DNA of 64,000 nucleotides from Sialis fuliginosa (GCA_961205875.1 OY540821.1:10106001-10170000), one strand, 5' to 3'; positions 1 to 12,714 are shown, counted from the stretch's first letter. Translations and numbers: made by a program. The notes: generated from the letters alone by a model not told the origin.

Positions 1-900
1 GTCTGGAACAGTTTCTCCGTGTTTTACTATTCAAAATTCCATTTAAATTAAGTAGTTACAAAACTATAGAATAAACCAATACCTATTGTTATCTCTTATC
101 TCGTTCACGCAAATACCGGAGAATAAAGTGAGAAGGGGGAGGGGGGTAGGAACAGAATAACACCACAGGTCCCTACGCAGCACTCTATTTTTCATCATTT
201 ACATATTTTACTTCCAAGATGTATTCCTCCCCTGACAATTGACACAAAAAACGGTGGGTGCAAAAGTCGTCTTTAAGTGTCGGTGAAATACCCCCATCCA
301 CCCTTATACACACACACACACACTTCCTCTCAGAGGCGTAGCAATGTAGTTAGAGCTACTTGCTTATAAAATACAACTTTATTTTGATTTAAATTAGGCG
401 TTATTTTTTAAATTAAACTAAACAAACCATTTCTTATTGTTAGTAGGATAAGGAAGGAGGGGAGTAAATGCTTTTATCTACAATATCGCTTATATAATAT
501 TGTCGCACATTATGTAAAAAAATTATGTAATTACCAAATCGTACCTGTCGTAAAATGGTGTTTATTAAAATAAAAAACGTTTTTTTTCTAATTCAAAAAT
601 GGCGCTTGTAGGGGGCTCCAAGCATTAACACGGTAATTTCTGACTCAAAAAATCTGAATTTTTTTTTGTAATGAGGCTTTAGTGGGACTACCAACGACAA
701 ATACTAAAGTTAACAATATTATTTCAAATTTTATAGAAACAGAGAGGAGCGTCGTAGAATTTTTTATTTTTATTTTTATATCATATCAAAATGTAGATCT
801 CAATTAGTATAATATGACCCTATTTTTATATTATTTTCTAACTCAAAAATGCACGTACTTCGGAACCCTAATGGCTTACACCCGTGTATGTTTTGACCGA
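1..900. other. AT-rich unassigned sequence with a CA microsatellite and a hAT-like end
   Basis: No coding signal is visible. A short (CA)n tract lies at about 308-324. At 331 the sequence CAGAGGCGTAGC resembles the terminus of hAT-type nonautonomous elements, but no partner end or target duplication was found. The rest is poly-A/T-rich sequence. Confidence 0.5.
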
Positions 901-925
901 ACTATTTTATATAAAACTAATTGTT

Positions 926-1080
926 ACCTGCGACATCGTTCGCGTAGAATTTAGGTTAGAGAAAACAACACCATGAAGTTAGGTTAGATAAATAATACAG
1001 ATTTCTGTTATGATATAGTCGATGAAACAGGATTTTAGTTTCGTATTTGCAAGCTAGAAGTCTACGCCACAAAAGTATAA
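926..1080 (+). repeat. Repeat C fragment (5' header end)
   Basis: The segment opens with TTACCTGCGACATCGTTCGC and runs to GCTAGAAGTCTACGCC. Both motifs recur in the C copies at about 27602-27838 (minus) and 32155-32275 (plus). Its middle, with AGGTTAG runs and ACAGATTTCTGTTATGA, matches the copy at about 52337-52605. The tail with the conserved ATCGGTT box and the GACA microsatellite is missing, so this is a 3'-truncated, diverged copy. The family looks like an RTE- or SINE-type retroelement, which is an inference from the tail of other copies. Confidence 0.55.
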
Positions 1081-1099
1081 AAGTGATATCAAATAGTAT

Positions 1100-2655
1100 C
1101 AGATTTTAATGTGATCAAGTATCTAACTTTTTTGGGCTATATCGCAAATTGTACTTAATTAAGAAAGGAACAATTTTATAGGAGAGGGATAGATTTAAAA
1201 AGAAACATCCTTTGTTTACCTACGACACTGATTTTACCCGTTTTTCGTGATGCAGCCATTTCCAAATGGTGAAAACCCCGGCATTCTTGGCTTTTTCTGC
1301 CTACTGTGTATCAGGGGTTGCCAAATGGTGGTGTATGATAAATTTACGAACGCTTTTTGTACGATATTTTTTTATAGGTTTTCGGATATGATGTCGATAT
1401 TAAAAGAAATTCAACAAAACGTTTGTAAGTACCGGATATATGAATGTCGATAAACTATAAAATTATTAGATTTTTTTCCTACGATTATTATTGAGAGTTT
1501 ACAATTCATTTTTTCTTTAAAACGAGTATTTTTTTATTTATATGGTTATAAGCAGTATTTATTACTTGATTTTTCAACCTGCTATTTTTTTAATAACATT
1601 GCCCAATTTTCCCATAATTTAACTATTTTCAGTTGTTTTTTTTTGCCTGTATAATTATTTTATTTACAACAGGCTTCCGCGGTTACACCAAAATAAACTT
1701 TTTTGTGTCATGTACTTTATCTCTAAAGTTGATGATTTCTGGGTAAACATTCTTGGTCAAAATCTCGAAATTATTTTGTTAGATATCTTGTAAAGTTTAG
1801 GTCGTTCAAAAAAATGTTTTCAATTACTAAATAAAAATTATAGGTTTCTTATTTTAAAAAAATATCATAAAGTTTCTTACATATGCTGATATGAAAATAA
1901 TCTTATATTGTCAGAGGCGCCAACTGTCTTATAATAAGTAAAAACATCACTGATCTAAAAAAAAGTGCTTCTTAGTTTACAAATATTTGTAATGAAAATA
2001 AAATAAAAACATAATTAGTGACGTTACATTTTATTTTTTATTAATTCTAAAATTGGAAAAACAAAATATTTAAATTTAAATGAATTATTTTAAATACTTT
2101 TACATCCAATTCAATAATTAGAAATAATTAAACGTTATCATAATACAATTTCCACACTCTGTGTATTCAAATTAATACTAAAATCCGAACGATTTTGATA
2201 CAAATAAACAAATAATTAATACCCTTTTTTCAGATGATTTCGTGGTTGTGTTCAAAATCTAAATCTGATAAGCTTATTAACATTATGCGAAAATCTGCCA
2301 TTCAATTTTATTTTATTAATAACAAAATCAGATATTATTGAAAATGTATACAATTTGATTTATTAAACAGGCAGCCGTCCAGTAAACATTAATTAACAAT
2401 TGATATTTGATTAAATTAGTCAAACAAAACGATTACTATGCATTCTTTCTATTGTGGCTATATTTAATAATATTTATGTTGCAATACATGCAGTTTAATT
2501 TGTACTCAAAACTATTGACCAGGATTCTGGGATTTCCAATTATTACAGAAATCTGGAATCGTGGAATACACAGGCAGATATAAATAATAAAAAACTTTTT
2601 AAGAAAAAAATAAAACCGAATTAAAAAAATACTGAAATGCATATAATAATTAAAT
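1100..2655. other. AT-rich unassigned sequence
   Basis: No coding potential or structured repeat stands out. CAGGGGTTGCCAAATGG at about 1312 looks like a hAT-type terminus, and a partly complementary motif (CCATTTCCAAATGG) lies about 55 bp upstream. No second end was located. Short open frames here match AT-rich background. Confidence 0.45.
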
Positions 2656-2657
2656 TT

Positions 2658-2815
2658 AACAGTTTTTGAAATCGGTTTTATTTTATTTTTTCTTAAAAAT
2701 GTTTTAATTACTTGGCACCGACTTCAAAAACTACTCTTCATATCAGTATTTTAAGGGTAATTTTTGAAGTTGGTTTTATTTTTTTCGTAATAAGTTTTTT
2801 ATTTTTACCCTATTG
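2658..2815 (+). repeat. Repeat B fragment (GAAGTCGGTT family)
   Basis: The segment contains TTTTGAAATCGGTTTTATTT, then a TTGGCACCGACTTCAAAAAC block, then a second TTTTTGAAGTTGGTTTTATT. This order of a forward GAAGTCGGTT box, an inverted copy, and a second forward box is the hallmark of repeat B. The 3' part seen in fuller copies (a TTTATATGGGACCACCTCGG-type block) is absent. Confidence 0.6.
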
Positions 2816-2829
2816 CGTATCTTATGAAA

Positions 2830-4930
2830 TAAAAACATTAAGATATCTTTCATAGCTTAAGAAGTGACTGTTCATTACTAAATTAAAGTATATTTTTAAC
2901 TATTTCAATTAGTGAATATTCACTATGAATTAGTGATTTTGGACAACCTTGCATATATTTTGTACATCCATTGTACTTAGCTCTACATGTTTTGCATAGT
3001 TTTAATGGACTATTTTTGTTAAGTTAACCCTTCGAGACATCTCGTATTTCAGCTTTTTTTTTACAAAAATGCTGCAGGCTTTTATGAATTATGAACTTTG
3101 TTATTTGATAACTTTTTTCTCATTTTATTATACATGTTTAAATAACTAATCCCTTTTTTAAATATAAATAAAAAGCATTGTGATATGAAAATATTAATCT
3201 TGTTTCTATACAATTTATATGTAGTAGAAAATTTTGAATATTATATGGTTAAAATCATATATTATCAAATATAAAGCATGCAATAATAAAAGTACTTTAA
3301 AAGCAAAGTTACTTTCTGAAAGTAGCTCATCTCTTCCATTTAAAGGACTAAATTAGTTATACTGGAATATTATATAGCGTTTATACTAATTGTCTTCCCG
3401 ACTTCCTTTATTTTATTATATCCGTTTTGCGTTTATGATTCGAAAGATAATTTGGCTCGTCTTTTAAAAAAAAGAACGTACCATTTTGAATATTTACAAA
3501 TAGATAAAAGAAATAAAAAACGGTTCTTCAATTTGTGTATAATATATTCGTTCAATTAAAGTAATTCATTTATAAATATCTGTAATGACTAAAAAATTTC
3601 ATAACTACTGTATTTTCTTATACTACAATAAAAATGATTATTCAATTTAAACTGAGCATATTTGTATTTTATTTAATACAAGAATTTCCACGCGGCTTCA
3701 CTGTTAAAAAGATCTTCTATAAATAAAGTATCATATCGAGCCAAAACCGCCCAATTATCGTAAGCGATAATTTTGTAGAATTGAATCACATTGAAAACTG
3801 TTAGAAAAATACAACTTTATTGTAAATTATTATTTAATACTGAAAATATTTAAAATATAGATAATATTAAAATACCTTCCCCTGTCAAATGTTCTTTTTG
3901 TCGTTTACGATAATCCATGTAGGATATTACTAAGGGGCCACGGTTGGTCCAGGGTTACGCCAATGCTAGCCTAGCCAAAATACAAATGATAACTTCGTTC
4001 AAGACTCTATCCAGGCTTGTCGACCAATATAGTACCAAAGCTGGCCCAGAGTTAATTCGGCGATTAGGACTCGATATAGCCTGAACGAAATCTAGTGTCT
4101 TAATCTTTCGAACAGAAGAAACTAAATGACAATTTAAAATCCAATAAAAAATATCAAAATAAATTAATTCATTCATTATTATAATTTTCTTATTAGAAAA
4201 TACATCAATTGTAAATTTTCCAAAATACGGCCTAAACAAATTCTAGGATCATAAGGTTTCGATCAGTGAAAATCCTATCAAAATCGGTTCAGTAGTTGTA
4301 AAGTTAATAATATAATTGTTTTAGCTTCATGTTCGCTGTTTACTTTTTTGAAATACCACATTCAACATGATTAAATCAAAATTGAATTGTTTCTTCTACA
4401 CACAGAAACATGTCTGGCAGCACACACGAGTGTGTGTTGCTCTCAGAAGGGTTCAAGTATTCTAATATTAATGTTAAACACTGCAAACTAAGTTCTGAAC
4501 TTGCTGTCAACTATAAATAGATTTCGTTCCCGTGTACTGCATGCATACAGAATTGTTTCCATTTATTTTATGTGAAAAGTATGTATTCTCCATTTCGAAA
4601 TTAATATTTAATATACTTAAACGTTTAGCTTGTTTGTTAAATTTAATTAAAAGTAGAGTTTATTGTAGACATATTATTATTTAAGTTATTTTTAAACTAC
4701 CAGTTCTACAAATAAAATAATAAATAACTATTGTTAGTGAAACCGACCGTTAATTAATTAATTTAAATGTTTAATCACATTTTTTATAATAATTAAAATA
4801 TTTGTTTAAATTATTTATTCAAATAAAAATATACAGTTCTTTAACTGTTAACAATAATATTAATACTTGCAGTCAGATCCCATTTTTCGCCGTTTCAGTA
4901 AGTAAACGTTTTTTCAGTAACAGCTCCACC
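2830..4930. other. AT-rich unassigned sequence
   Basis: About 2 kb with no supported gene. The short frame on the minus strand at 3955-4239 has no recognisable domain. At about 4265-4310 an ATCAAAATCGGTTCAGTAGT phrase resembles the conserved box of RTE/SINE-like tails but is isolated. A small perfect-arm palindrome built on AGCACACAC occurs near 4420-4443. Confidence 0.45.
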
Positions 4931-4940
4931 CAAAAAAAAG

Positions 4941-5476
4941 AACTGTAATATGTTTTTCTAACGTATTGTTGAGCGCTGAAAACTACAAAAAAATTACTAT
5001 CTTTATATCAATTTCAAAAGCCTTCACGAGCAAAAAAAAAGTTGATCTAATCAATTTACAAATCTATTTTTGTAGAACATACTTTTATTTTAATTTGTTT
5101 TTTTTTTGTATCACCATTTTTGACTAACAATAAGTTATGAAGAAAAGGCTTTCAACTTTCTAAATCTGCCCTTGGATTTTTTTACTATCATTCGTTCTTA
5201 GTTAGGCGTCCAAAGTTAAAATTTACATTGATCGCAAGCACTCGATCAAAAATGGCCGTATATAGATACAAAAAAAATTAAATTGAAGAGAAAAGTCTGA
5301 TCTACAAAAGCCATTATTTAGATTTGATCAAAAAAATTTATAATGGTCGTGGAAGCTCTCAAAATTGGTATAAATTTTCTCATTTTTTTGGCACTTTTTA
5401 CGATAAATAAAGCCTGCGAACATTTTTTCTTGTTAAATTCAGCGCCCAAAACTATGCTAGAAAAACATAATCTGGA
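4941..5476. mobile_element. Foldback / MITE-like palindrome (~536 bp)
   Basis: The left arm begins with ATATGTTTTTCTA followed by GAGCGCTGAA. The right arm ends with the reverse complement, built on GGCGCTGAATTTAA and CTAGAAAAACATAATC. Homology continues inward: the left segment around 5000-5045 (ATCAATTTCAAAAGCCTTC) pairs with the right segment around 5325-5370. Arms of roughly 230-260 bp diverge by point changes and small indels, so this is an old insertion. No coding capacity is present. No target duplication could be read with confidence, so the superfamily is undetermined. Confidence 0.7.
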
Positions 5477-5489
5477 TCATAATCTTTGT

Positions 5490-6750
5490 GAGACTTTTAT
5501 TTTATTCAGCTAACTTATCATAGGTCAAAAAATTATAAAATAAACAAAAAATAAATAAATTAGTTGTTTTACTTTTCAAATGTTTTATAAACATAAAACA
5601 AACCCAAAACTTGTTTTATTATAATAAAAAGCCAATGAAAAAAATATATATAGGTACCATATTATATGTATCTTTTTATATCTAGAATTTAGCAATATGA
5701 TAATGCTGGGGTTTTTCTTAAATTAACCAACATGTTTCATAACATATGAGTAAATAATAAAAAAGTAATATAAGTCACAATACATTTATCCCTTTCGGCG
5801 CACTCTACGTTTTTATTACAACGGATGCTTTCAAAGTTTAGCGCATTTCTATATAACTACATCAAATACTACAGTGGCGTGCATTCTATATTCAATAATA
5901 CTAAAATAAGATTCACAAAATACATTTTAAGTTTTATTAATTTCGCGTTATAAAGTATACCTAAATGTTTAAATAATAAAACGCAACTATGATAAGCATG
6001 GGCGTTTTTAAAAGAGAGGGGGTAAATAGGGCGCTGGCCTCTCCTCCCACCTGAGATTAGACATATTAATAAAAGGTAATGTAATAATAAACAACATTTA
6101 TTTTTTAAATTTGAATGTTTTTAGGGAGGATGGGAGTATTTTTTCTTTTTATATATTTTTCCTCTTTGGAAAACTATTTACGGACGCCTCTGATCATGTA
6201 TGTGTACATTTCTAAAAACAGAACTCCAGTTTTCCTCTTAATAAAGAAAAGCGCAATATTTGGAAAAAGTCTGATGAAAAATGATAAAAGCAATATTTTT
6301 CCACTATAAATTACGTAGAGGAATCAGACCTTTTATTGAAATTCCATGTTTTCTGTTTCCACGTGTATATTTATTTGATTTCTCGTCTTTTATTTTTCCA
6401 GGGAAAAAGTCGCTAAATTAGTCTGTATGAAAAATGCATTACCTGGTTTACTGGATATATTATATATGATTGAAAGTTACAAGCACTTAGTAACTTATTG
6501 TTGGTATAATAAAATAGTAAATTTACCGTAAACTATATTTCCCGTATGACCTCCCATAACTTCATTCGCTTCGAAAGAAATTCAAGACATCATTTAGAAC
6601 TTTATTCTATGCGGTAGTAATAGATTTGAGATATACCATAGATAAATGCCTACTTCATTTTGCAACTTTTGTTAGATCTATAAAATACATATTATTATAA
6701 ATAACAGAAGCATCACAAACAAAATTGTTGTATATCTTTGTTACTGAACT
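5490..6750. other. AT-rich unassigned sequence
   Basis: No gene is supported. CAGTGGCGTGCATTC at 5872 resembles a hAT-type end. The open frame at 6115-6309 is low-complexity and gives no recognisable protein. Confidence 0.45.
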
Positions 6751-6754
6751 ATTG

Positions 6755-6900
6755 CAGTGGTCTTCAAACTGTATTCTGCGGAACCCCGAGGTTCTGCGGT
6801 ACCTCTCTGGGGGTTCCATGAGTCAAATTAAAAATTCGAAAAAAAAATATAAAGCACTCACAAAAAATATAAAGAATTTTTACCTCCATTGGTTTTGCCC
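6755..6900 (+). mobile_element. Partial hAT-type nonautonomous element end
   Basis: The sequence begins CAGTGGTCTTCAAACTGTAT and continues with a GCGGAACCCCGAGGTTCTGCG block. This is the usual opening of the widespread CAGTGGTTCTCAAACT class of hAT nonautonomous elements. The opposite terminus was not found, so the right boundary is arbitrary. Short open frames on both strands across it (6725-6913, 6764-7036) follow from the element and are not called as genes. Confidence 0.5.
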
Positions 6901-7612
6901 CTCTAAATCCTGAAACTTTTTTACTAAATATTTTCCGTAAAGTTTTCCAGATATTAAGCAAGATAAAAAAACTCAGCCTATATATAAATATGGAGAAATT
7001 TATATAAAATTGATTCACAATTTTCTTAAAACTCATGTTTTTTATTTTGCAATATATGATATATTACATGATATAATCTACTTATTGTTAACAAAAATAT
7101 AAGTATTTTCTGAAATACGTGAAAAACATAGTATATTTTACAAATTTTTTACGCCATGACTTTTCAGTGATACTTTTCTTGCTTCGAGAATACAATTTTT
7201 CGCGCCGTTGATATCCAATGATGCTTATCCTTCCCCTATTTCCCCTACCCGCTAAAGTACAGGTTTTTTTTACACTGTAAGAATATGTGTCAAATATATT
7301 TAATAGGTCTATACGTTATTCTCTGGAAAATGGTTATTAAAAAAAAAATCAAGTCGCTTATATTGTAACATGAACACATAATATTTTTTATTATTCTATA
7401 AATGTTCAAAACAAATACAAGCTTTGAGACTTGATATGAATCTTGGGTTCTGGGTATAAACCGCGTCGATTTGGTCGTTCTATCGATCAACGTTTCGTAG
7501 CATATTGCAGTGGACATCCTCCACGTTCAAAAGAAATGTTATAAAATCTTTCTACTTTACTTCTTGCCAATATTTTTTATGGGTTATATATAATTGAACT
7601 AAAATTTTCATA

Positions 7613-7834
7613 GTATGCACTTTGTACACTGGATCGACCCTTACTGTCCTTGGTTAGGGTAATTTATTGGGGCGAAGGGAAGTTGGTTAATTTGGGTAGG
7701 TTAAAATATAGAAAATCACAATAAATATATAAAAAATATGTAATAAATAATCATCAAAAAATCATATTAAAAATATAAAAAAATATGTGGGGTCATTTAG
7801 AGTAAATTTATGTTCGAGTGTACAAAGTGCATGC
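7613..7834. mobile_element. TA-flanked MITE (222 bp)
   Basis: The ends are near-perfect inverted repeats, GTATGCACTTTGTACAC on the left and its counterpart GTGTACAAAGTGCATGC on the right. The element is flanked on both sides by TA (7611-7612 and 7835-7836), as expected for IS630-Tc1-mariner family insertions. The interior is AT-rich with no coding potential. Assignment to Tc1/mariner rests only on the TA flanks and the TIR. Confidence 0.7.
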
Positions 7835-7839
7835 TATCA

Positions 7840-8415
7840 AATGTTTAGTGAAATGATATAAAGAAAAGTTCATACAAGCTTTTTTTATTTCGAATAATTC
7901 CATTGGCAGAAAATTAAAGATACACAGTTTTATATTGAATCTGATAATTCTTAATTACTCGATTCGTAATAAACTTTTTTTGTGAGTTGATTTTAAACAC
8001 AATTAGTAAGGATGGATAAGAAATTTAATTCATAGCATCCAGGATTATAATTAATGTTGTTTTGTATTTTGTTTTTGCTTTCAGTCTGAGAATGTGTCTT
8101 CTGGAACGCTCAGTTATCCGAATTTCATTAACGATACTAATTATAATTTAATATTAAGCTTTATATATTATAAATATTAAATTGAATTATTTATGAAACG
8201 AGTTATATTTTACAAAAGGTACTGTTTTTGTTAATTTCATATTAACAAAACAACATTATTTTAATAAATAATGTGACTGCATATCAGGGCCGGATACGAG
8301 TCCAGAGAAAAATTAATAAACCGGTCCTTATAATGTTTAGCATGAATTAATTGTTATGAGCATATGGAAGGGGGGTAGGGGGGGCGGTTGCCCACATCGA
8401 TGTAGCTCCATCAGG
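7840..8415. other. AT-rich unassigned sequence
   Basis: No gene or structured repeat is supported. A short hairpin TTTTTGTTAATTTCATATTA with its complement lies near 8225-8250. CAGGGCCGGATACGAG at about 8286 looks like a lone hAT-type terminus. Confidence 0.4.
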
Positions 8416-8419
8416 ATTT

Positions 8420-9130
8420 TTTGTTTATTTAGTTTTAGATTTTCTATGATACATTAAAAATTGATGCACGAAATATTAACCAAAATTTTGGTGTTTTCGA
8501 TTTCGTTAAAAGTAAGTTTATTATACATATAGAAAAACCGTAGATCTGTATCTCAAACCGTATTCGAGATATAGACTCTCATTTATTTATTTATTTTGAA
8601 AAAAAATAATGTGTGATCGAAATTGATTTTAGTTGACGGATTTAAAATCAGATTGTTGAAATCTATATAATGACATGCATAATGCATAGTACTTCAAAAT
8701 TTGACGAAAAAAATTTCGCCAAAAAAACCTTAAAAAATGTTGATTTTAAATCCGTCAACCAAAACTAATTCCGAACAACTATTTAAAAGTTACGGTCATT
8801 TTTTCCAAGAGAGTTAACTTTTCGGGCTGTTGTATTTTCGTACTTGACGTTTCGATTCTCATGTCAGTTTTAGAAACACTTCTGAAGAAGACTCCGACAT
8901 GAGAGTCGAAACTTCAAGTAAAAAAATACGACAACATGGACAACAGCCCGAAAAGTTAGCTCTTATGGATAAAGGCCACGAAAACTTACAAAAAAAAAGA
9001 CTTTTTTTTCAAAATTAAAAAAAAATTAAAACTGAGAGACCATATCTCGAGAACAATTTGAGATACAGATCTGCGATTTGAAACTGATATAGAAATAAAT
9101 TCAATCACTTTTAAATTTAACACTATTTTC
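8420..9130. mobile_element. Repeat A foldback element, diverged, with nested insertion
   Basis: The left arm carries GATTTCGTTAAAAGTA, GATCTGTATCTCAAACCG and TTTTAGTTGACGGATTTAAA. The right arm carries the reversed series AAATCCGTCAACCAAAACTA, then ATATCTCGAGAACAATTTGA and GATACAGATCTGCG. The same ordered motifs build the better preserved palindrome at 43301-44019. The right arm is interrupted by a separate short palindrome (8809-8964). No open frame of note exists. Outer boundaries are approximate because the arms are strongly diverged. Confidence 0.75.
8809..8964. mobile_element. Small palindromic insertion nested in repeat A
   Basis: The ends GAGTTAACTTTTCGGGCTG and the reverse complement of AACAGCCCGAAAAGTTAGCT form an inverted pair of about 20 bp. 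Complementarity continues inward: a GTTTCGATTCTCATGTC arm pairs with GACATGAGAGTCGAAAC. Motifs of the host palindrome resume on both sides (TACGGTCATTTTTTCCA upstream, TAAAGGCCACGAAAACTT downstream), which supports insertion into repeat A. No clear target duplication was read. Confidence 0.65.
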
Positions 9131-9139
9131 ATATGATCG

Positions 9140-9760
9140 GTCCTATTACAGGCCTTAATCCTCATACAAAATTTCACACCACGATCTTCTCAAGCAGTCT
9201 ATAGTATTTCACCCCCTCGAATCCAGCTATATATGTATACAAAACCATCCAATGATATTTACAGTGTACATAGTGTTGAAGTGCATATGTTTTTTTTTTC
9301 TCCCACCTTTTTATCTACACTATTTAAAGTTGATGCCTTCTCCACTATTTCGAGTTCACACTTAGATTCACAAAAAGATGTTTTAAATAAATCATTCCAA
9401 AGTCCATTCACTTTGTAGGTGAAAAGGTGAAAGAGACTCGCTTTTATAGACCGAGAGACCTTTAACTTATTGGAGTATATCCTTTTTATAGCTGTTATTT
9501 TTGTAAGTATCTCACATATGAGATTTCAATTCGCTATTTTCTATTAGCTTAAGGTTGATCAATAAAAAAATATCTGCCAAGGAAGCCACGGGACTTTCTT
9601 ATACGTAATCATGACAGTGAACAGTAAAAGATAGAATAAAATGAATTGGACATAAACTAGAGATTTATATGAATTATCTGAATTATAATTATTTTTTATT
9701 TTGTTTTTTTTTTTTTTTTAATGAATGGAACATAAATTATAGATAATAGATTGAAAGATA
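9140..9760. other. AT-rich unassigned sequence
   Basis: No gene is supported. GGGACTTTCTTATACGTAAT at about 9591-9610 recurs at about 29491-29508 and in inverted form near 45741-45757, so a fragment of an unresolved dispersed repeat is present. A poly-T run lies at about 9705-9719. Confidence 0.4.
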
Positions 9761-9769
9761 GTTTTCTTC

Positions 9770-9925
9770 CCAGACAAAAATTAATCTTAAATATAAATTT
9801 TCACCCTTCTACGATTTATCGTATTTTTGTCGTATTTAATACAGACAGACAGACATCATGGCAAAAATAGTCAGAATGAATACAGAGAAGATTAAATTGG
9901 ATAATTCCATCAAAATAGTGATAAT
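9770..9925 (+). repeat. Repeat U copy 1
   Basis: A TTTCACCCTTCTACGATTTA stretch is followed by CAGACAGACATCATGGC, AAAATAGTCAGAATG and TTCCATCAAAAT. The last three motifs recur in the same order at about 27030-27110. The GACA-type microsatellite next to a conserved phrase is typical of the 3' ends of insect non-LTR elements and SINEs, but the class is an inference. No coding region is attached. Confidence 0.5.
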
Positions 9926-10514
9926 TTAACAACCAAATTAATTAATTGAAAGTCATATTTAATAATAATAATAATAAATGTAAGACAATACAACTTATAT
10001 AGTTATATCTCTCATCTATGGCTGGAAACGTTACACTTTATGTAAACAAATACAATTGTAAGTTAAAACAAGAAGCGTAGAAATAATTGTTAATATAATA
10101 TGCGCTGTCACATATTCAGAGTAGAATTTAAAAGTAGAAATAACATTATACATTATACTCATTAAATTACATAAACTGTTTCAAGATGTTATGTTTAATT
10201 TAAATTCACATTTCTGTGAGAGATATAAAAATATCTACTTTACGAGATAATAAAGCCCTGGGTATGTTTCGCTGACTGCTCCAGATATGAATGTGTATTT
10301 AGGTTAAATATGTACCGAATACTTTATTTCTTAATTGTTTTGTGAACGTCCAAATTTTAAAATTGAATTATGTACAGTGAAATGCAGAAGTGGTCGTCCA
10401 GTTTTCATTGAAATTTATTAAATCATTTCTCCATGAACCAAACAGACAGATATTTTGAAACTCATTCGCTAGATGAAGAAAGAAGAACTCTTTATTTATA
10501 CCTAGTACTCATTT

Positions 10515-10800
10515 TTTTGTTTTAGCAAGTCTGGCGCCCTGGGCGAGATTTATTTTCCACCCTCTCTCCCCCTAAAAAAAAATGATCAAAAATCACTGAA
10601 AATGTTAACAAATAAGTTGAATAGTTAATATCTCAGCTTGGCGCGATCCTACAGACACCAACTTTTTTTTAAATATAGCTTACATCATTAATTTTAGGAC
10701 AATCAAATGTCCTAAGACCGTCGAGACCCCCTTCCCCTCTTATTAACAAATTAAAATTGGTAAATTAACAAATAAGTTAATAGTTTATATTTCAGTATAT
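10515..10800 (+). repeat. Dispersed repeat with TCTGGCGCCCTGGGCGAGA end
   Basis: The segment opens with TTAGCAAGTCTGGCGCCCTG followed by GGCGAGATTTATTTTCC. It continues into an AACAAATAAGTTGAATAGTT / ATATCTCAGCTTGGC block. An inverted relative lies at about 28540-28776 and extends outward to a GGCCGGCACTG terminus. That terminus reads CAGTGCCGGCC in the other direction, which fits a hAT-type nonautonomous element. This copy lacks the extreme terminus. Confidence 0.55.
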
Positions 10801-10899
10801 AATATATTTTGTAGCTCTGAGGATTGGCCTAACAATGCTTGTACTTTTTTTGAAGTTGTAAAAAATTATTAAAAATAAAAGTTGTTTGATTTGTTTTTA

Positions 10900-12710
10900 T
10901 CGTTAAGATATCAATAAAAAAACATAAATTTTAATTTGAAAAAATCGTACTGAGCCTCATAGAGCCAAGAAATCTGGGTGGCCATTTCATTGGCCCTTTC
11001 CAAACATTTTTCTTAAAAAAACATTCCTTTCAAAATAATGCTGTACCCAAATTAAAAGGTCTATTATTGCCTTTCGAAAATATAAACTAATAAAAAAAAC
11101 ATATATGACATCATTTTTTTTAAACAATCAATTTTACAGAGTGGTGCAAATTATAATAATTTTATTTATACTCTCAAATCCTTTTTGCTGTACATAACAA
11201 AATTAAAAAAAAGGAAAAGCGAGAAAGATGAAATTATTTAATTAATATTATACTTGTAACATGGGCCGGTATTTGAATGCAAAAGCTGTCTCTCTAATAC
11301 ATTATGTATTATAAATTAATTCTTTTGTATTTTTGTACGTATACACGGGTATAAACAAAATTAAACTAATGACCCTTTTTTGTTTACAGCACTTTATACT
11401 CGCCTCTGTGAACTGAAAGAACACGATATTTACTAATTTATGACTTTTTATTTATTTACTAACTTTAATGATAAACCAGCATAAAACATTATAAAACACT
11501 ATCTTATGAAAAAATAAAGAATTCAATATTAATATTAAATGAAAATATTAACTTTTTAGAGACTTAAACTAACAGTAAAGAAAATTGAATCGATATAATG
11601 GTTTTATATTAACTTTGAAATATTTTTTTTATTGTCAAGTACGAGTCGACTCTCGCGTATTAGTGTCTCGTGCAGTAAAGTTAAAAACAAATTAAAAATA
11701 ATAGCTGTCCATTACCAATTGAGAAATAATTTTTTATGTTTTATTCTAAAATAAATAAATGTGCAGCGGTGTAGTAACAGGGGGGGGGGTGAACCTCCCC
11801 CTAAATATTCAGTTTTGAGAAAACATCAGACTCATATGTACTTATCCCCCTCCACCCGAAAATTTTTCTTACTATGCTACTGTGAAAATGTAATTAAATA
11901 TAAAATATTCAAATTTTATCAACTTGTATTTTATTTATTTTGTTAATTTCAATGTATCTTATTGAAAGAACGTATGAGTAGTAAATAGACGACTAAAAAA
12001 GATTAAGTTTATATAAATAAAATCAAAAATAAAAATAAATAGCACATGAATCTCTTCTTAATAACTTGAATAATGGGGATCTGAGGGGATAATAGAATCT
12101 GACTTTCACAAATAAAATATTTTAACCGAAAGATAAAAATGGGTACCCGGGTAGTAACATAAGGGTTAAACAAATTGAACTTATTGTTATCCTTACAACT
12201 GAATATAATCAACGAGAACAATATCTGGACAATCTATTTATTATTATTTAACAACGGATATGTCAAGCTTGTCTTTTGTGAAATGTATCACTCAACAATG
12301 ATGGCAAAAACAACGGGGAACTATGCAAACAATGTTATAAAGCTGGTTAGGGTATTGTGGGGGGAGTGTAGGGGATTGTACACTTTCTGCTCCGTCATCG
12401 TGTCGGTTTTCGCGGCTTCCACGAGCGAAGGCAGGCCATGAATAAGTATCAGAGTAGGTTTTAGTCAGAATTAATAAAGTGGGTGGCCATGATCCTTGTG
12501 TTCATTTTTTATTTCAGTTTTTTACCAACCTGTGGTACGCAAAAAATTATTTAATATGAAGGGACTGTACACAGAACTTTCAAAAAACCATTGCCACTAT
12601 TGTTTTAACTCTGAGTTATAAATACTTGAATAGTTTTTATCTTTCATAAAAACCTTGATCTTTTTAATATGTTTTCAAAATAATTAATTGGTAAATACTC
12701 ATAATACTAG
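10900..12710. other. AT-rich unassigned sequence with G/C homopolymers
   Basis: No gene is supported. CAGCGGTGTAGTAACAG at 11764, followed by a G-run, resembles a hAT-type end. A GGGTACCCGGGTAGTAAC tract ends in CATAAGGG next to TTAA at 12166-12169. That could be one end of a TTAA-target (piggyBac-type) element, but no partner end was found. The open frame at 12175-12441 has no recognisable domain. Confidence 0.4.
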
Positions 12711-12714
12711 CAAC

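Noticed and set aside
4420..4443. AGCACACAC/GTGTGTGTTGCT hairpin as a miRNA
   Set aside because: Arms are too short and are simple CA repeats.
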